Shown one piece after another: positions 7,848 through 15,863 of a stretch of DNA of 34,554 bases. Below the pieces are notes generated by a model, which saw only the letters and a program-made list of their open reading frames with translations, had not been told where the DNA came from and searched no databases. This DNA is from JBEIFW01 sp044370695 (lineage in GTDB: Bacteria; Actinomycetota; Acidimicrobiia; Acidimicrobiales; Ilumatobacteraceae). Every line of letters begins with the position of its first letter. Within the stretch, counting starts at the first letter, position 1. The stretch covers positions 1 through 34,554 of the forward strand of contig JBILVB010000025.1 in NCBI GenBank assembly GCA_044370695.1. The letters are read 5' to 3'. A program made the translations under genes and the position numbers.

Positions 7848-8354
7848 GTGTTCGTCCTCGGAATCGATCCCGGTCTGTCCCGGTGCGGGTATGCCTGTCT
7901 CGAGGCGACGGCTGGCCGGCAGGTGCGCGCCGTCGCGCTCGGGGTGCTCTCCACCCCGGCCACGGCGGCGCTGCCCGCGCGGCTCGGCGAGCTGCGACGG
8001 GAGCTGAGCGCGCTCTTCGACGACCTCCGACCGGATGCCGTGGCCGTGGAGCAGGTGTTCTTCCAGGTGAACGTGCGTACGGCCATGTCGGTCGGGCAGG
8101 CCAGCGGCCTGGCCCTCGCCGAGGCTGCGGTGCGGGCTCTGGAGGTGGTGCAGTACACGCCGAACCAGGTGAAGGAGGCCGTCGCCGGGTGGGGTGGCGC
8201 CGACAAGGCGCAGGTGGCTCGCATGGTGCAGGCCCGACTCGGGTTGGCGGCGCCGCCCAAGCCGGCCGATGCCGCCGATGCGGCGGCGCTCGCGCTCTGC
8301 CACCTGGCGATGGCGCCCACGCGAGCCCGCATGGCTGCGGCGGTGCGGCGATGA
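7848..8354 (+). CDS. ruvC: Crossover junction endodeoxyribonuclease RuvC
   Basis: RuvC resolves Holliday junctions by paired nicking, working with the RuvAB branch-migration motor. The 168-residue product shows the RNase-H-like catalytic acids at the expected places: Asp7 in GIDPG, Glu68 in AVEQVFF, and Asp141 and Asp144 in ADAADAAALAL. YTPNQVKEAV matches the conserved P-x2-VK segment. The GTG start has no Shine-Dalgarno but lies 8 nt after TAGGAT, so the mRNA is probably leaderless. The stop overlaps the ruvA start by ATGA. It opens a long same-strand block of housekeeping genes. Confidence 0.97.
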   Translation: MFVLGIDPGLSRCGYACLEATAGRQVRAVALGVLSTPATAALPARLGELRRELSALFDDLRPDAVAVEQVFFQVNVRTAMSVGQASGLALAEAAVRALEVVQYTPNQVKEAVAGWGGADKAQVARMVQARLGLAAPPKPADAADAAALALCHLAMAPTRARMAAAVRR

Positions 8355-8950
8355 TCGGCTCGCTGCGCGGGGTGGTGCTCGAAGCGATGCTCCCCGGCGA
8401 GGTGCTCCTCGAGGTGGGTGGCGTCGGGTACCGGGTGCAGGTATCGGCCCGCTCGCTCGCCCAGCTCGCCCCCGGGAGCCCAGCGTTCCTCCACGTCCAT
8501 CATCACGTCCGGGAGGACGCCCAGGTCCTCTACGGCTTCCTGTCGCGCGACGAGCGGGTGTCCTTCGACGCGGTCCTGGGCGCGCACGGGGTCGGTCCGG
8601 CCCTGGCGATGGCGATCCTGGGCACCCTCAGCCCGACCGAGTTGCGCCGTGCGGTGAGCACCGAGGACCTGGCCTCGCTGTGCCTGGTGCCGGGGGTCGG
8701 CAAGAAGACGGCGCAGCGGCTGGTGCTCGAGCTGCGGAGCCGCCTCGACGTGCCCGAACCGACCGATCTGCCCGGCGTCGGTTCGGCTGGCGGTGCCGGG
8801 GCGGCCGTCGCCGAGGCCCGCGCCGCGCTCGCCGGGCTCGGGTTCGGGCCCGAGGAGGTGCGCGACGCGCTGGCGCGCGCCACGCCGGGCGCCGACGCCT
8901 CCACCCTGGTGCGCGAGGCGCTGCGGGTGCTCGGGAGCTCCCGTGCGTGA
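8351..8950 (+). CDS. ruvA: Holliday junction branch-migration protein RuvA
   Basis: RuvA forms the tetramer that binds and opens the four-way junction and loads RuvB. The 199-residue product has the N-terminal OB-fold ([17 protein letters not shown]), the helix-hairpin-helix region with [11 protein letters not shown] and [17 protein letters not shown], and a C-terminal domain ([17 protein letters not shown]) that contacts RuvB, separated by a Gly/Ala-rich linker. ATG 8351 overlaps the ruvC stop (ATGA). The TGA at 8948-8950 lies inside the start of ruvB, an 8-bp overlap. Confidence 0.97.
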   Translation: MIGSLRGVVLEAMLPGEVLLEVGGVGYRVQVSARSLAQLAPGSPAFLHVHHHVREDAQVLYGFLSRDERVSFDAVLGAHGVGPALAMAILGTLSPTELRRAVSTEDLASLCLVPGVGKKTAQRLVLELRSRLDVPEPTDLPGVGSAGGAGAAVAEARAALAGLGFGPEEVRDALARATPGADASTLVREALRVLGSSRA

Positions 8951-9962
8951 CGAGCTGCTCGATCCTGCCGGTGCTCCCGACGACGAAGTCGCCCTCGAGG
9001 CCGGGCTGCGACCCCGCCGGCTCGAGGAGTTCGTCGGTCAGCGAGAGCTGAAAGAGCACCTCTCGATCATTCTCGAGGCGGCCCGGCAGCGGAACCAGCC
9101 GGCCGATCACGTGCTGCTGGCCGGACCGCCCGGGCTGGGCAAGACCTCGATGGCCGGGATCATCGCGGTGGAGATGGGCGCCCACTTGCACGTCACGTCG
9201 GGCCCGGCGCTCGAACGCGCCGGCGATCTCGCCGCCATCCTCACCAAGCTCGAGGCGGGCGACGTGCTGTTCATCGACGAGATCCACCGGCTCTCGCGGG
9301 CGGTCGAGGAGATCCTGTATCCCGCCATGGAAGATTTCGTCATCGACCTCGTCGTCGGCAAGGGCCCGGCGGCATCGTCGATCCGCTTGACCCTCCCCCC
9401 GTTCACCCTCGTCGGCGCGACGACCCGCACGGGCCTGATCACCGGCCCGCTGCGGGACCGGTTCGGCCTGGTCGCCCGGCTCGACTACTACGCCACCGAG
9501 GAACTCGAGGCGATCGTCACCCGGGCGGCCGGCATCGTCGGCGTCGTCGTCGACACCGAGGGTGCGTGGGAGATCGCCCGACGCAGCCGCGGCACGCCGC
9601 GGATCGCGAACCGGTTGCTGCGCCGGGTGCGCGACTACGCGCAGGTCCGGGGCGACGGAACGATCGACGTCGCGACGGCGCGGGCGGGCCTCGCCGTGTT
9701 CGGCGTCGATGGGCTCGGGCTCGACAAGGTCGACCGCGCCATCCTGAACGCGCTGTGCCGGAGCTTCGGCGGCGGCCCGGTCGGGTTGTCCACGCTGGCG
9801 ATCAGCGTCGGGGAGCAGACCGAAACCGTCGAGGACGTCTACGAGCCGTTCCTCATCCAACAGGGTCTCCTGGCCCGCACCCCCCGCGGGCGGATCGCGA
9901 TGCCGGCAGCCTGGCTGCACCTCGGTCTCGAACCGCCGGGCACGGCCCCGAGCCTGTTCTGA
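8943..9962 (+). CDS. ruvB: Holliday junction branch-migration ATPase RuvB
   Basis: RuvB is the AAA+ hexameric motor that drives branch migration. The 339-residue product begins at GTG 8943, inside the end of ruvA; the open frame upstream is the ruvA shadow. Motifs are complete: Walker A GPPGLGKT at 61-68, Walker B with DEIH (Asp112-Glu113), sensor 1 GATTRTG, the arginine-finger region GPLRDRFG and the RuvB-specific winged-helix domain with [11 protein letters not shown] and [15 protein letters not shown]. Length and order match the family. queA follows after 19 bp with its own apparent promoter. Confidence 0.97.
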   Translation: MRDELLDPAGAPDDEVALEAGLRPRRLEEFVGQRELKEHLSIILEAARQRNQPADHVLLAGPPGLGKTSMAGIIAVEMGAHLHVTSGPALERAGDLAAILTKLEAGDVLFIDEIHRLSRAVEEILYPAMEDFVIDLVVGKGPAASSIRLTLPPFTLVGATTRTGLITGPLRDRFGLVARLDYYATEELEAIVTRAAGIVGVVVDTEGAWEIARRSRGTPRIANRLLRRVRDYAQVRGDGTIDVATARAGLAVFGVDGLGLDKVDRAILNALCRSFGGGPVGLSTLAISVGEQTETVEDVYEPFLIQQGLLARTPRGRIAMPAAWLHLGLEPPGTAPSLF

Positions 9963-9966
9963 CCGG

Positions 9967-9972
9967 TAGCGT
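9967..9972 (+). promoter_or_regulatory. Candidate -10 element for leaderless queA transcript
   Basis: TAGCGT lies 9 nt before GTG 9982, immediately after the ruvB stop. No Shine-Dalgarno is visible in the short gap, so the queA mRNA could start at the initiation codon. Confidence 0.55.
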
Positions 9973-9981
9973 CCTGCGACC

Positions 9982-10989
9982 GTGCAACTGTCGGACCTCG
10001 ACTACGACCTTCCCGAGGCCGCCATCGCCCAGGTGCCGATCGAGCCCCGGGATGCCGCCCGCCTCCTCGTCGATCGGGGCCCGGGCGCTGCGCCTGCGCA
10101 CCACTGCGTCCGGGACCTCCCCGATCTGCTCGAACCGGGCGATCTGCTCGTCGTGAACGACACCCGCGTGCTGCCGGCCCGGCTCCGCCTCCAACGGGCC
10201 AGCGGTGGCGCAGTGGAGGTCCTGCTGCTCGAGGCGCTCGACGACACCGCCCGCCGGTGGGAAGCGCTGGTCCGCCCGGGGCGCAAGCTCCGCGTCGGCG
10301 AGGAGATCCGCTCCGGGGACCTGGTCGTGCGGGTCGGGGCGCGCCGCAGCGACGGGACTCGGGCCGTCGAGCTGTGCACCGACGACCCGTGGAGCGCACT
10401 GGACCGTCACGGCGAGGTGCCGCTGCCGCCCTATCTCACCCAGGGCATCGCCGATCCGGAGCGGTACCAGACGGTGTACGCCCGGCGCGCCGCCTCCGCG
10501 GCCGCACCGACGGCTGGTCTGCACCTCACCACGGAGGTCCTGGATCGGCTCGCGGGGCGCGGCATCGGACTCGCCCGGGTCGAACTGGTCGTCGGCATCG
10601 ACACGTTCCGGCCGGTCACCGAGGACGACCCGACGACCCACCGGATGCACACCGAGGCCTACGCCGTGCCGGCCGAGACGATGGAGGCCTGCCGGCGCGC
10701 TCGCCGGGTCGTCGCCGTCGGCACCACGTCGGCCCGGGCGCTCGAGAGCGCAGCGGCACGCCAGCAACTCGTCGGGCGCACCGACCTGTTCATCCACCCG
10801 CCGTACGACTGGAAGGTGGTCGACCTGCTGCTCACCAACTTCCACCTGCCCCGCACGACGCTGCTGCTGATGATCGGCGCGCTCGTCGGACCGCGCTGGC
10901 GGCGCCTGTACGAGACTGCGCTGGCGGAGCGTTACCGGTTCTTGTCGTTCGGCGACGCCATGCTCCTCCAGCGGGGCGTCGGACCGTGA
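9982..10989 (+). CDS. queA: S-adenosylmethionine:tRNA ribosyltransferase-isomerase QueA
   Basis: QueA moves the ribosyl part of S-adenosylmethionine onto preQ1 in tRNA to give epoxyqueuosine. The 335-residue product begins with the family signature LDYDLPEAAIAQVPIEPRDAARLLV and continues with LVVNDTRVLPARL, RYQTVYA, APTAGLHLT, HRMHTEAYAVP and NFHLPRTTLLLMIGAL, all hallmarks of QueA. The GTG start has no visible Shine-Dalgarno. Its TGA (10987-10989) overlaps the GTG start of tgt, so the two queuosine genes are likely coupled. preQ1 synthesis genes are not in the window. Confidence 0.96.
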   Translation: MQLSDLDYDLPEAAIAQVPIEPRDAARLLVDRGPGAAPAHHCVRDLPDLLEPGDLLVVNDTRVLPARLRLQRASGGAVEVLLLEALDDTARRWEALVRPGRKLRVGEEIRSGDLVVRVGARRSDGTRAVELCTDDPWSALDRHGEVPLPPYLTQGIADPERYQTVYARRAASAAAPTAGLHLTTEVLDRLAGRGIGLARVELVVGIDTFRPVTEDDPTTHRMHTEAYAVPAETMEACRRARRVVAVGTTSARALESAAARQQLVGRTDLFIHPPYDWKVVDLLLTNFHLPRTTLLLMIGALVGPRWRRLYETALAERYRFLSFGDAMLLQRGVGP

Positions 10990-12083
10990 GGCCCGTGACC
11001 GTCGAGGTCGGTGCGCGCGACGGCGCGGCGCGCACCGGGCTGGCCACCACGGCCCGGGGCGTGTACCGCACGCCGTGCTTCATGCCCGTGGGCACCCGGG
11101 GCGCGATCAAGTTCCTCTCGGCCGCCGATTACGAGCGGCTCGGCGCAGAGATCGTCCTCGGCAACACCTACCACCTCATGTTGCGACCGGGTGCGGCGGT
11201 CGTCGCCCATCTCGGCGGCTTGGGCGCCTTCGCCGGCTGGCGTGGCCTCACGTTGACCGATTCGGGTGGCTATCAGGTGTTCTCCCTCGAGCCGTCCGTC
11301 GACGACGACGGCGTCACGTTCCGCTCCACCTACGACGGCTCCCGGCACCGGTTCACCCCCGAGGGGGCGGTCGCCACCCAGGAACTGCTCGGTGCCGACA
11401 TCCAGATGGTCCTCGACGTGTGCCCGCCGCTGCCGAGTCCGGCGCCGGTCGTGCGCACCGCCGTGGAGCGCACCGCCGCGTGGGCCGCCCGCGCCCACGG
11501 GGCACACGTGCGCACCGACCAATCGCTGTTCGGCATCGTGCAGGGTGGCGTCGATCCGGCACTGCGGGCCGAGTCGGCCCGCCGCACGGTTGCGATCGGC
11601 TTCGACGGCTACGGCATCGGGGGGTTGTCGGTCGGTGAACCGCGAGAACAGATGCTCCCGGCGCTCGCAGCGGCGATCGCCGAGCTGCCCGACGACCGCC
11701 CTCGCTATCTGATGGGGGTGGGAGACCCCGCCTCCCTGGTCGAGGCGGTCGCCCTCGGGGTCGACCAGTTCGACTGCGTGTTGCAGACCCGCCTCGGCCG
11801 CCACGGAACGGCGCTCACCGAGGCCGGCAAGCTGCACGTGAAGAACGCCGCCAACGCCCGCAGCGACGAGCCGCTCGACGCCTCGTGCCGCTGCGAGGTC
11901 TGCGCCCGGCATTCGCGGGGCTACCTGCGTCACCTGTTCCAGGTGGGCGAGCCGACCGCCGCCCGGCTGGTGTCGCTGCACAACATCGCCTGGACGTTCC
12001 AGCTCGTCGACGAGATGCGGGCGGCGATCGAGGCCGGCACGTTCGACTCGCTGCGACGCCGGGTTCTCGCTGCCTGGGGCTAG
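10986..12083 (+). CDS. tgt: tRNA-guanine transglycosylase (queuine/preQ1)
   Basis: Tgt swaps guanine 34 of GUN-anticodon tRNAs for preQ1. The 365-residue product has Asp92 in TDSGGYQVFSL (general base), QGGVDPALR, and the nucleophile Asp263 in GVDQFDCVLQTR. The zinc site is C301-x-C303-x2-C306 with His332 in SLHNI. GTG 10986 overlaps the queA stop (GTGA) and is chosen for coupling; GTG 10995 is an alternative. The frame is open further upstream only as the queA shadow. The stretch TRLGRHGTAL varies from the common TRNARNG but is still compatible with bacterial Tgt. Confidence 0.96.
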   Translation: MRPVTVEVGARDGAARTGLATTARGVYRTPCFMPVGTRGAIKFLSAADYERLGAEIVLGNTYHLMLRPGAAVVAHLGGLGAFAGWRGLTLTDSGGYQVFSLEPSVDDDGVTFRSTYDGSRHRFTPEGAVATQELLGADIQMVLDVCPPLPSPAPVVRTAVERTAAWAARAHGAHVRTDQSLFGIVQGGVDPALRAESARRTVAIGFDGYGIGGLSVGEPREQMLPALAAAIAELPDDRPRYLMGVGDPASLVEAVALGVDQFDCVLQTRLGRHGTALTEAGKLHVKNAANARSDEPLDASCRCEVCARHSRGYLRHLFQVGEPTAARLVSLHNIAWTFQLVDEMRAAIEAGTFDSLRRRVLAAWG

Positions 12084-12128
12084 TGTCCAACCGCTTCGCG
12101 CCCGTCCCCTCGACCCCGGGAGCCCGCC

Positions 12129-12497
12129 ATGGCCGGCTTGTTGCCCATCCTGTTGTTGTTCCCCCTCATGTATTTCATGCTGATCCGGCCGCAGCAGAAG
12201 CGCGTGCGTGAGCAGCAGGCCCTCCTGGCTGCGGTCGGCGAGGGCGACGAGATCGTCACCACTGCCGGGCTGTACGGATACGTGACCGCCGTCGACGGCG
12301 ACGTGCTCTGGGTGGAGATCTCGGACGGCGTCGAGGTCCGCCTCGCCCGCGCCGCCGTGGCCAAGCGCATCCCGGCCGAGGCATCGACCGCGAGCGACGA
12401 CGGCGCGCAGGCCGACGGCGCGCAGGCCGAGGACGCGAAGGCCGAGGACGCCACCGGCCATCGTGCCGGTGACTCCTCCGGCGACGAGACCCGCTGA
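12129..12497 (+). CDS. yajC: Preprotein translocase subunit YajC
   Basis: YajC is the small accessory partner of SecDF in the Sec translocon. The 122-residue product has one N-terminal membrane segment (LLPILLLFPLMYFML), the family signature IRPQQKRVREQ, and VGEGDEIVTTAGLYGYV. After about residue 85 it has an acidic, Ala-rich tail with repeated DGAQA and EDAKA units, which is low complexity and likely disordered. GGGAG at 12118-12122 lies 6 nt before ATG 12129. secD follows after 4 bp. Confidence 0.95.
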   Translation: MAGLLPILLLFPLMYFMLIRPQQKRVREQQALLAAVGEGDEIVTTAGLYGYVTAVDGDVLWVEISDGVEVRLARAAVAKRIPAEASTASDDGAQADGAQAEDAKAEDATGHRAGDSSGDETR

Positions 12498-12501
12498 GCG
12501 C

Positions 12502-14139
12502 ATGCGCCGACGCGCCATCGTCACCGTTGCCGTCACCGTGCTCGCCGCGTTCGGCGCGCTGGTGACGGTGCTCTCGCTGGGGTACGGCCCGGTGCTCGGG
12601 CTCGACCTGCAGGGCGGCGCATCCGTGACGCTGCAGGCCAAAGGCGAGATCCGTGAGGGTGCGCTCGACGTCGCCGAGCGGGTGATCCGGGACCGGGTCG
12701 ACGCCCTCGGTGTGGCCGAGCCCGAGATCGTCCGCCAGAGCGATGCGATCGTGGTGAACCTGCCGGGCGTCACCGATCAGGACCGTGCGCTCGCCCTGAT
12801 CGGTCGGACCGCCGAACTGCGATTCCGACCGGTGCTGGGCATCTTGCCCGGGCCGGACCTCGAACCGGCGGCGACCTCGACGACGGCGCCTGCGGCCACG
12901 ACGGCCGCAGCGGCGACCTCGACGACGGCGCCTGCGGCCACGACGGCCGCAGCGGCGACGGCGGGGCGCTCGCTGCCTCGCCAGACGGACACCGGGACGA
13001 CGACCGGAGCCACCACGACGTCGAGCACGATCGTGCCGGCGGAGCCGCTCGTCACCGTCCCGCCGCCGACGACGATCCCCGAGGGGCAGCCGACCGGACC
13101 CAACCTCCCGGCACCGAACCAGCAGACTCCTCCCGAGCAGGACGAGCCGGACCTCCCCGTCACACTCCCCGAGCGGGATCCCGATGGCAAGATCCGCCGG
13201 CTGTACCAGCTCGGACCGGCGGTGCTGACGGGCAACGCCATCTCGTCGGCACGCGCCGCACTGCCCCAGGGTCAGTGGATCGTCGAGCTGACCCTGAAAG
13301 ACGGCGCGGAAGGCCTCGACACCTGGAACCAGTGGGCCCGGACCTGCCGCCAGCAGCAGGCCACCTGCCCGACGAACCAGATGTCGTTCGTGCTCGACTC
13401 CGTGGTGATCTCGGCGCCAGCGTTCCAGACGGACTTCTTCTCCCGCAACGAGATCTCGATCACCGGCGGTGGACAGACCGGTTTCAAGGAGGCCGAGGCC
13501 CGAGACCTGGCCAAGCTCCTGAACGCAGGAGCGCTCCCGATCAAGCTGGAGCCTCAGGCCGTGCAGACCGTCTCGGCCACGCTGGGCAAGGATTCGCTGC
13601 GAGCCGGGGTGATCGCCGGCGTGTTCGGCGTCGCCCTCGTCGTCGTGTTCATGCTCGCCTACTACCGCTGGCTCGCCGTCGTGGTGCTCCTCGGTCTGCT
13701 GGTGTCGGCGGCGATCCTGTGGACGATCGTGTCCTGGTTCGGTGCCGTGCTCACCTTGTCGGGGGCGACGGGCATCATCGTGTCGATCGGTGTCACCGTG
13801 GACTCCTACGTCGTGTACTTCGAGCGGCTGAAAGACGACGTCCGATCGGGCCGGTCGCTGCGCTCGTCGGTGCAACGCGGGTTCGCCGGCGCGTGGCGGA
13901 CGATCCTCGCCGCCGACATCGTGTCGCTGATCGGCGCGGCGTTGCTCTACTGGCTCACGGTCGGTTCGGTTCGGGGATTCGCCTTCTTCCTCGGCCTGTC
14001 GACCCTCATCGACATGGTCGTGGCCTACTTCTTCACCCGGCCGATGGTGCAGGTGCTCGGCTCGTCGCGTTGGTTCGCGGGCTCGTCGGTGCTCGGCGTC
14101 GTGCAAGGTGAACGCAACCTCGCAGGAGGTGCCCGATGA
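12502..14139 (+). CDS. secD: Protein translocase subunit SecD
   Basis: SecD works with SecF to pull exported proteins across the membrane using the proton gradient. The 545-residue product has the first membrane helix at ~5-25, the conserved LGLDLQGGASVTLQ just after it, the periplasmic domain ending near residue 365, and a C-terminal block of five helices with VSIGVTVDSYVVYFERLKDD and FFTRPMVQ. Between ~residue 117 and 225 it carries a Thr/Ala/Pro-rich linker that includes a perfect 14-residue tandem repeat. ATG 12502 follows the yajC stop by 4 bp; GTG codons inside yajC are possible but less likely starts. The stop overlaps secF (ATGA). Confidence 0.96.
   Translation: MRRRAIVTVAVTVLAAFGALVTVLSLGYGPVLGLDLQGGASVTLQAKGEIREGALDVAERVIRDRVDALGVAEPEIVRQSDAIVVNLPGVTDQDRALALIGRTAELRFRPVLGILPGPDLEPAATSTTAPAATTAAAATSTTAPAATTAAAATAGRSLPRQTDTGTTTGATTTSSTIVPAEPLVTVPPPTTIPEGQPTGPNLPAPNQQTPPEQDEPDLPVTLPERDPDGKIRRLYQLGPAVLTGNAISSARAALPQGQWIVELTLKDGAEGLDTWNQWARTCRQQQATCPTNQMSFVLDSVVISAPAFQTDFFSRNEISITGGGQTGFKEAEARDLAKLLNAGALPIKLEPQAVQTVSATLGKDSLRAGVIAGVFGVALVVVFMLAYYRWLAVVVLLGLLVSAAILWTIVSWFGAVLTLSGATGIIVSIGVTVDSYVVYFERLKDDVRSGRSLRSSVQRGFAGAWRTILAADIVSLIGAALLYWLTVGSVRGFAFFLGLSTLIDMVVAYFFTRPMVQVLGSSRWFAGSSVLGVVQGERNLAGGAR
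12871..12954 (+). repeat. Perfect 42-bp tandem duplication inside secD
   Basis: Two identical 42-bp units lie at 12871-12912 and 12913-12954, each coding ATSTTAPAATTAAA (SecD residues 124-137 and 138-151). The next bases (gcgac) start a third copy that then diverges. Each unit contains smaller gcgacctcgacgacg-type iterations. The length is a multiple of three, so the frame is kept and only the linker length changes. Confidence 0.95.
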
Positions 14140-15299
14140 CCGAACCCGCCGTCGAGCCGCGGCCGAGCCGGTCGCTGTGGAAACGGCTGTACCACGGCGA
14201 GACGAACTACGACTTCGTCGGCCGTCGCCGAATCGGCTTCATCATCTCCGGGGTGCTCGTGCTGATCACCTTCGGGTCGCTGTTCACCCGGGGTCTCAAC
14301 CTCGGCCTCGACTTCGAAGGCGGTGTGGCGTGGGAGGTGTCGGTCGGGAACGGGCTCGACAGCGACGGGGTGGAGCGGATCCTGGCCGACCGAGGGATCC
14401 GCCCGAACGACACCAAGATCCAGACGCTCGCCAGCCCGAGCGGCGGCGAGCGCCTCCGTATCCAGGTGCCCGACCAGACGGCGGAGGTGCGCACGGCCGT
14501 GCGCAACGATCTCGCCACCGCGGCCGGCGTCGACCCGCAGGACGTGAGCCTCACCTCGGTGAGCGCCACCTGGGGCTCGGAGATCACGGCCAAGGCCCGC
14601 AATGCGCTCGTCATCTTCCTGGCGGCGATCGCGGTCTACATCTCGCTCCGGTTCGAATGGAAGATGGCCGTGGGTGCGCTGGTCGCCGTGGTCCACGACG
14701 TCGTCATCTCGGTAGGCGTCTACTCGGTGCTCGGCTTCGAGGTCACGCCGTCCACGGTGATCGCCTTCCTCACGATCCTCGGGTTCTCGCTCTACGACAC
14801 GATCGTCGTGTTCGACAAGGTCCACGAGAACACGCGGCGGCTCGCCGCCGGGCGGGTCACCTACGGCGACGTCGTCAACCTGTCGATGAATCAGGTCCTG
14901 ATGCGGTCGCTCAACACCAGCCTCGCCGCGGTGCTCCCGGTGCTGTCGCTGCTGGTCGTCGGATCCGGGATCCTCGGCGCGGTCGCGCTGCAGGATTTCG
15001 CCCTGGCCTTGCTCGTCGGGTTGCTCATCGGTTCCTACTCGTCGATCTTCGTGGCAACGCCGATCCTTGCGCTGCTGAAAGAGCGCGAACCCCGCTACCG
15101 GGCGATCGCCGAGCGGCTCGGCCGGCCGACCTCGGGGCTCGACAGCGTGCGCGCCACGTTCGGCGAGGCCCCGGCCGACGTCGACCGCTCGGCGGCCGCG
15201 GGCGTGGTCGAGGTGCCGGCCGGCGGTCCGGCGACGGTTCGCCCCACGGCTGGCGCGCTCACCCATCCGCCTCGGCCGCGCAAGCGGAAGCGCCGCTGA
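14136..15299 (+). CDS. secF: Protein translocase subunit SecF
   Basis: SecF is the partner of SecD. The 387-residue product has the first helix near 30-50 (RRRIGFIISGVLVLITFGSLF), GLNLGLDFEGGVAWEV matching the SecDF glycine motif, then a small periplasmic domain and five helices with FSLYDTIVVFDKVHENTR, the proton-channel signature region. The tail after about residue 315 is Ala/Pro-rich and ends in KRKRR, which should be cytoplasmic. ATG 14136 overlaps the secD stop; AGGAGG at 14124-14129 is 6 nt upstream. apt begins 26 bp later. Confidence 0.96.
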   Translation: MTEPAVEPRPSRSLWKRLYHGETNYDFVGRRRIGFIISGVLVLITFGSLFTRGLNLGLDFEGGVAWEVSVGNGLDSDGVERILADRGIRPNDTKIQTLASPSGGERLRIQVPDQTAEVRTAVRNDLATAAGVDPQDVSLTSVSATWGSEITAKARNALVIFLAAIAVYISLRFEWKMAVGALVAVVHDVVISVGVYSVLGFEVTPSTVIAFLTILGFSLYDTIVVFDKVHENTRRLAAGRVTYGDVVNLSMNQVLMRSLNTSLAAVLPVLSLLVVGSGILGAVALQDFALALLVGLLIGSYSSIFVATPILALLKEREPRYRAIAERLGRPTSGLDSVRATFGEAPADVDRSAAAGVVEVPAGGPATVRPTAGALTHPPRPRKRKRR

Positions 15300-15313
15300 C
15301 GGGCGCTCGGCGG

Positions 15314-15319
15314 TAGGCT
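15314..15319 (+). promoter_or_regulatory. Candidate -10 element for leaderless apt transcript
   Basis: TAGGCT lies 6 nt before ATG 15326 and just after the secF stop. The spacing fits a transcript starting at the initiation codon. Confidence 0.6.
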
Positions 15320-15325
15320 CCGGCG

Positions 15326-15853
15326 ATGGCGCTCGACGCGGCCCGTCTGCGGTCCCTGGTGCGCGACATCCCCGACTACCCGACGGTCGGAGTCACCTTC
15401 CGTGACATCACGCCACTGCTGGCCGACGGTCCGGCGTTCGGTCAGGTCATCCACGCCCTGTCCGGGCACGTCGCCGACCACGGGGTCGACCGGGTCCTGG
15501 GCATCGAGGCGCGCGGCTTCATCGTGGCCGCTCCGGTCGCACACCACCTCGGTGCCGGGTTCGTCCCGGTCCGCAAGGCCGGCAAGCTGCCGTGGGCCGT
15601 CGCGCGCGAGGAGTACACGCTCGAGTACGGCACCGACCGGCTCGAGATCCACCGTGATGCGATCCCGCCGGGGGAGCGGGTCGTGATCGTCGACGACGTG
15701 CTCGCGACGGGTGGCACGGCAGCCGCGGCGATCCGGCTCGTCGAGGGGCTCGGCGGTGTCGTCGCCGGCCTCGCGTTCGTCATGGAGCTCGCAGCGCTCG
15801 GCGGACGCCGCCGCCTCGAGGGCTACGACCTGGTCAGCGTCCTGACGGTCTGA
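15326..15853 (+). CDS. apt: Adenine phosphoribosyltransferase
   Basis: Apt makes AMP from adenine and phosphoribosyl pyrophosphate (purine salvage, cytoplasm). The 175-residue product has the N-terminal RDIPDYPTVGVTFRDITPLL typical of adenine enzymes, GIEARGFI, VPVRKAGKLPW and the PRPP loop VVIVDDVLATGGTAAA with Asp123 and Asp124. Length and motif order match the family. No Shine-Dalgarno is seen before ATG 15326, and TAGGCT sits 6 nt upstream. It lies directly before rel, a common pairing in actinobacteria. The rel start is only 10 bp beyond its stop. Confidence 0.96.
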   Translation: MALDAARLRSLVRDIPDYPTVGVTFRDITPLLADGPAFGQVIHALSGHVADHGVDRVLGIEARGFIVAAPVAHHLGAGFVPVRKAGKLPWAVAREEYTLEYGTDRLEIHRDAIPPGERVVIVDDVLATGGTAAAAIRLVEGLGGVVAGLAFVMELAALGGRRRLEGYDLVSVLTV

Positions 15854-15863
15854 GGGGCACGAC

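Noticed and set aside
12871..12960. Possible CRISPR-like or regulatory repeat
   Set aside because: The two units are directly adjacent with no spacers and are in frame within secD, so this is a coding tandem duplication.
10932..14106. Two open frames of over 600 codons on - opposite tgt, yajC and secD
   Set aside because: They are antisense to genes with clear family motifs and have Arg/Asp/His-rich shadow composition.
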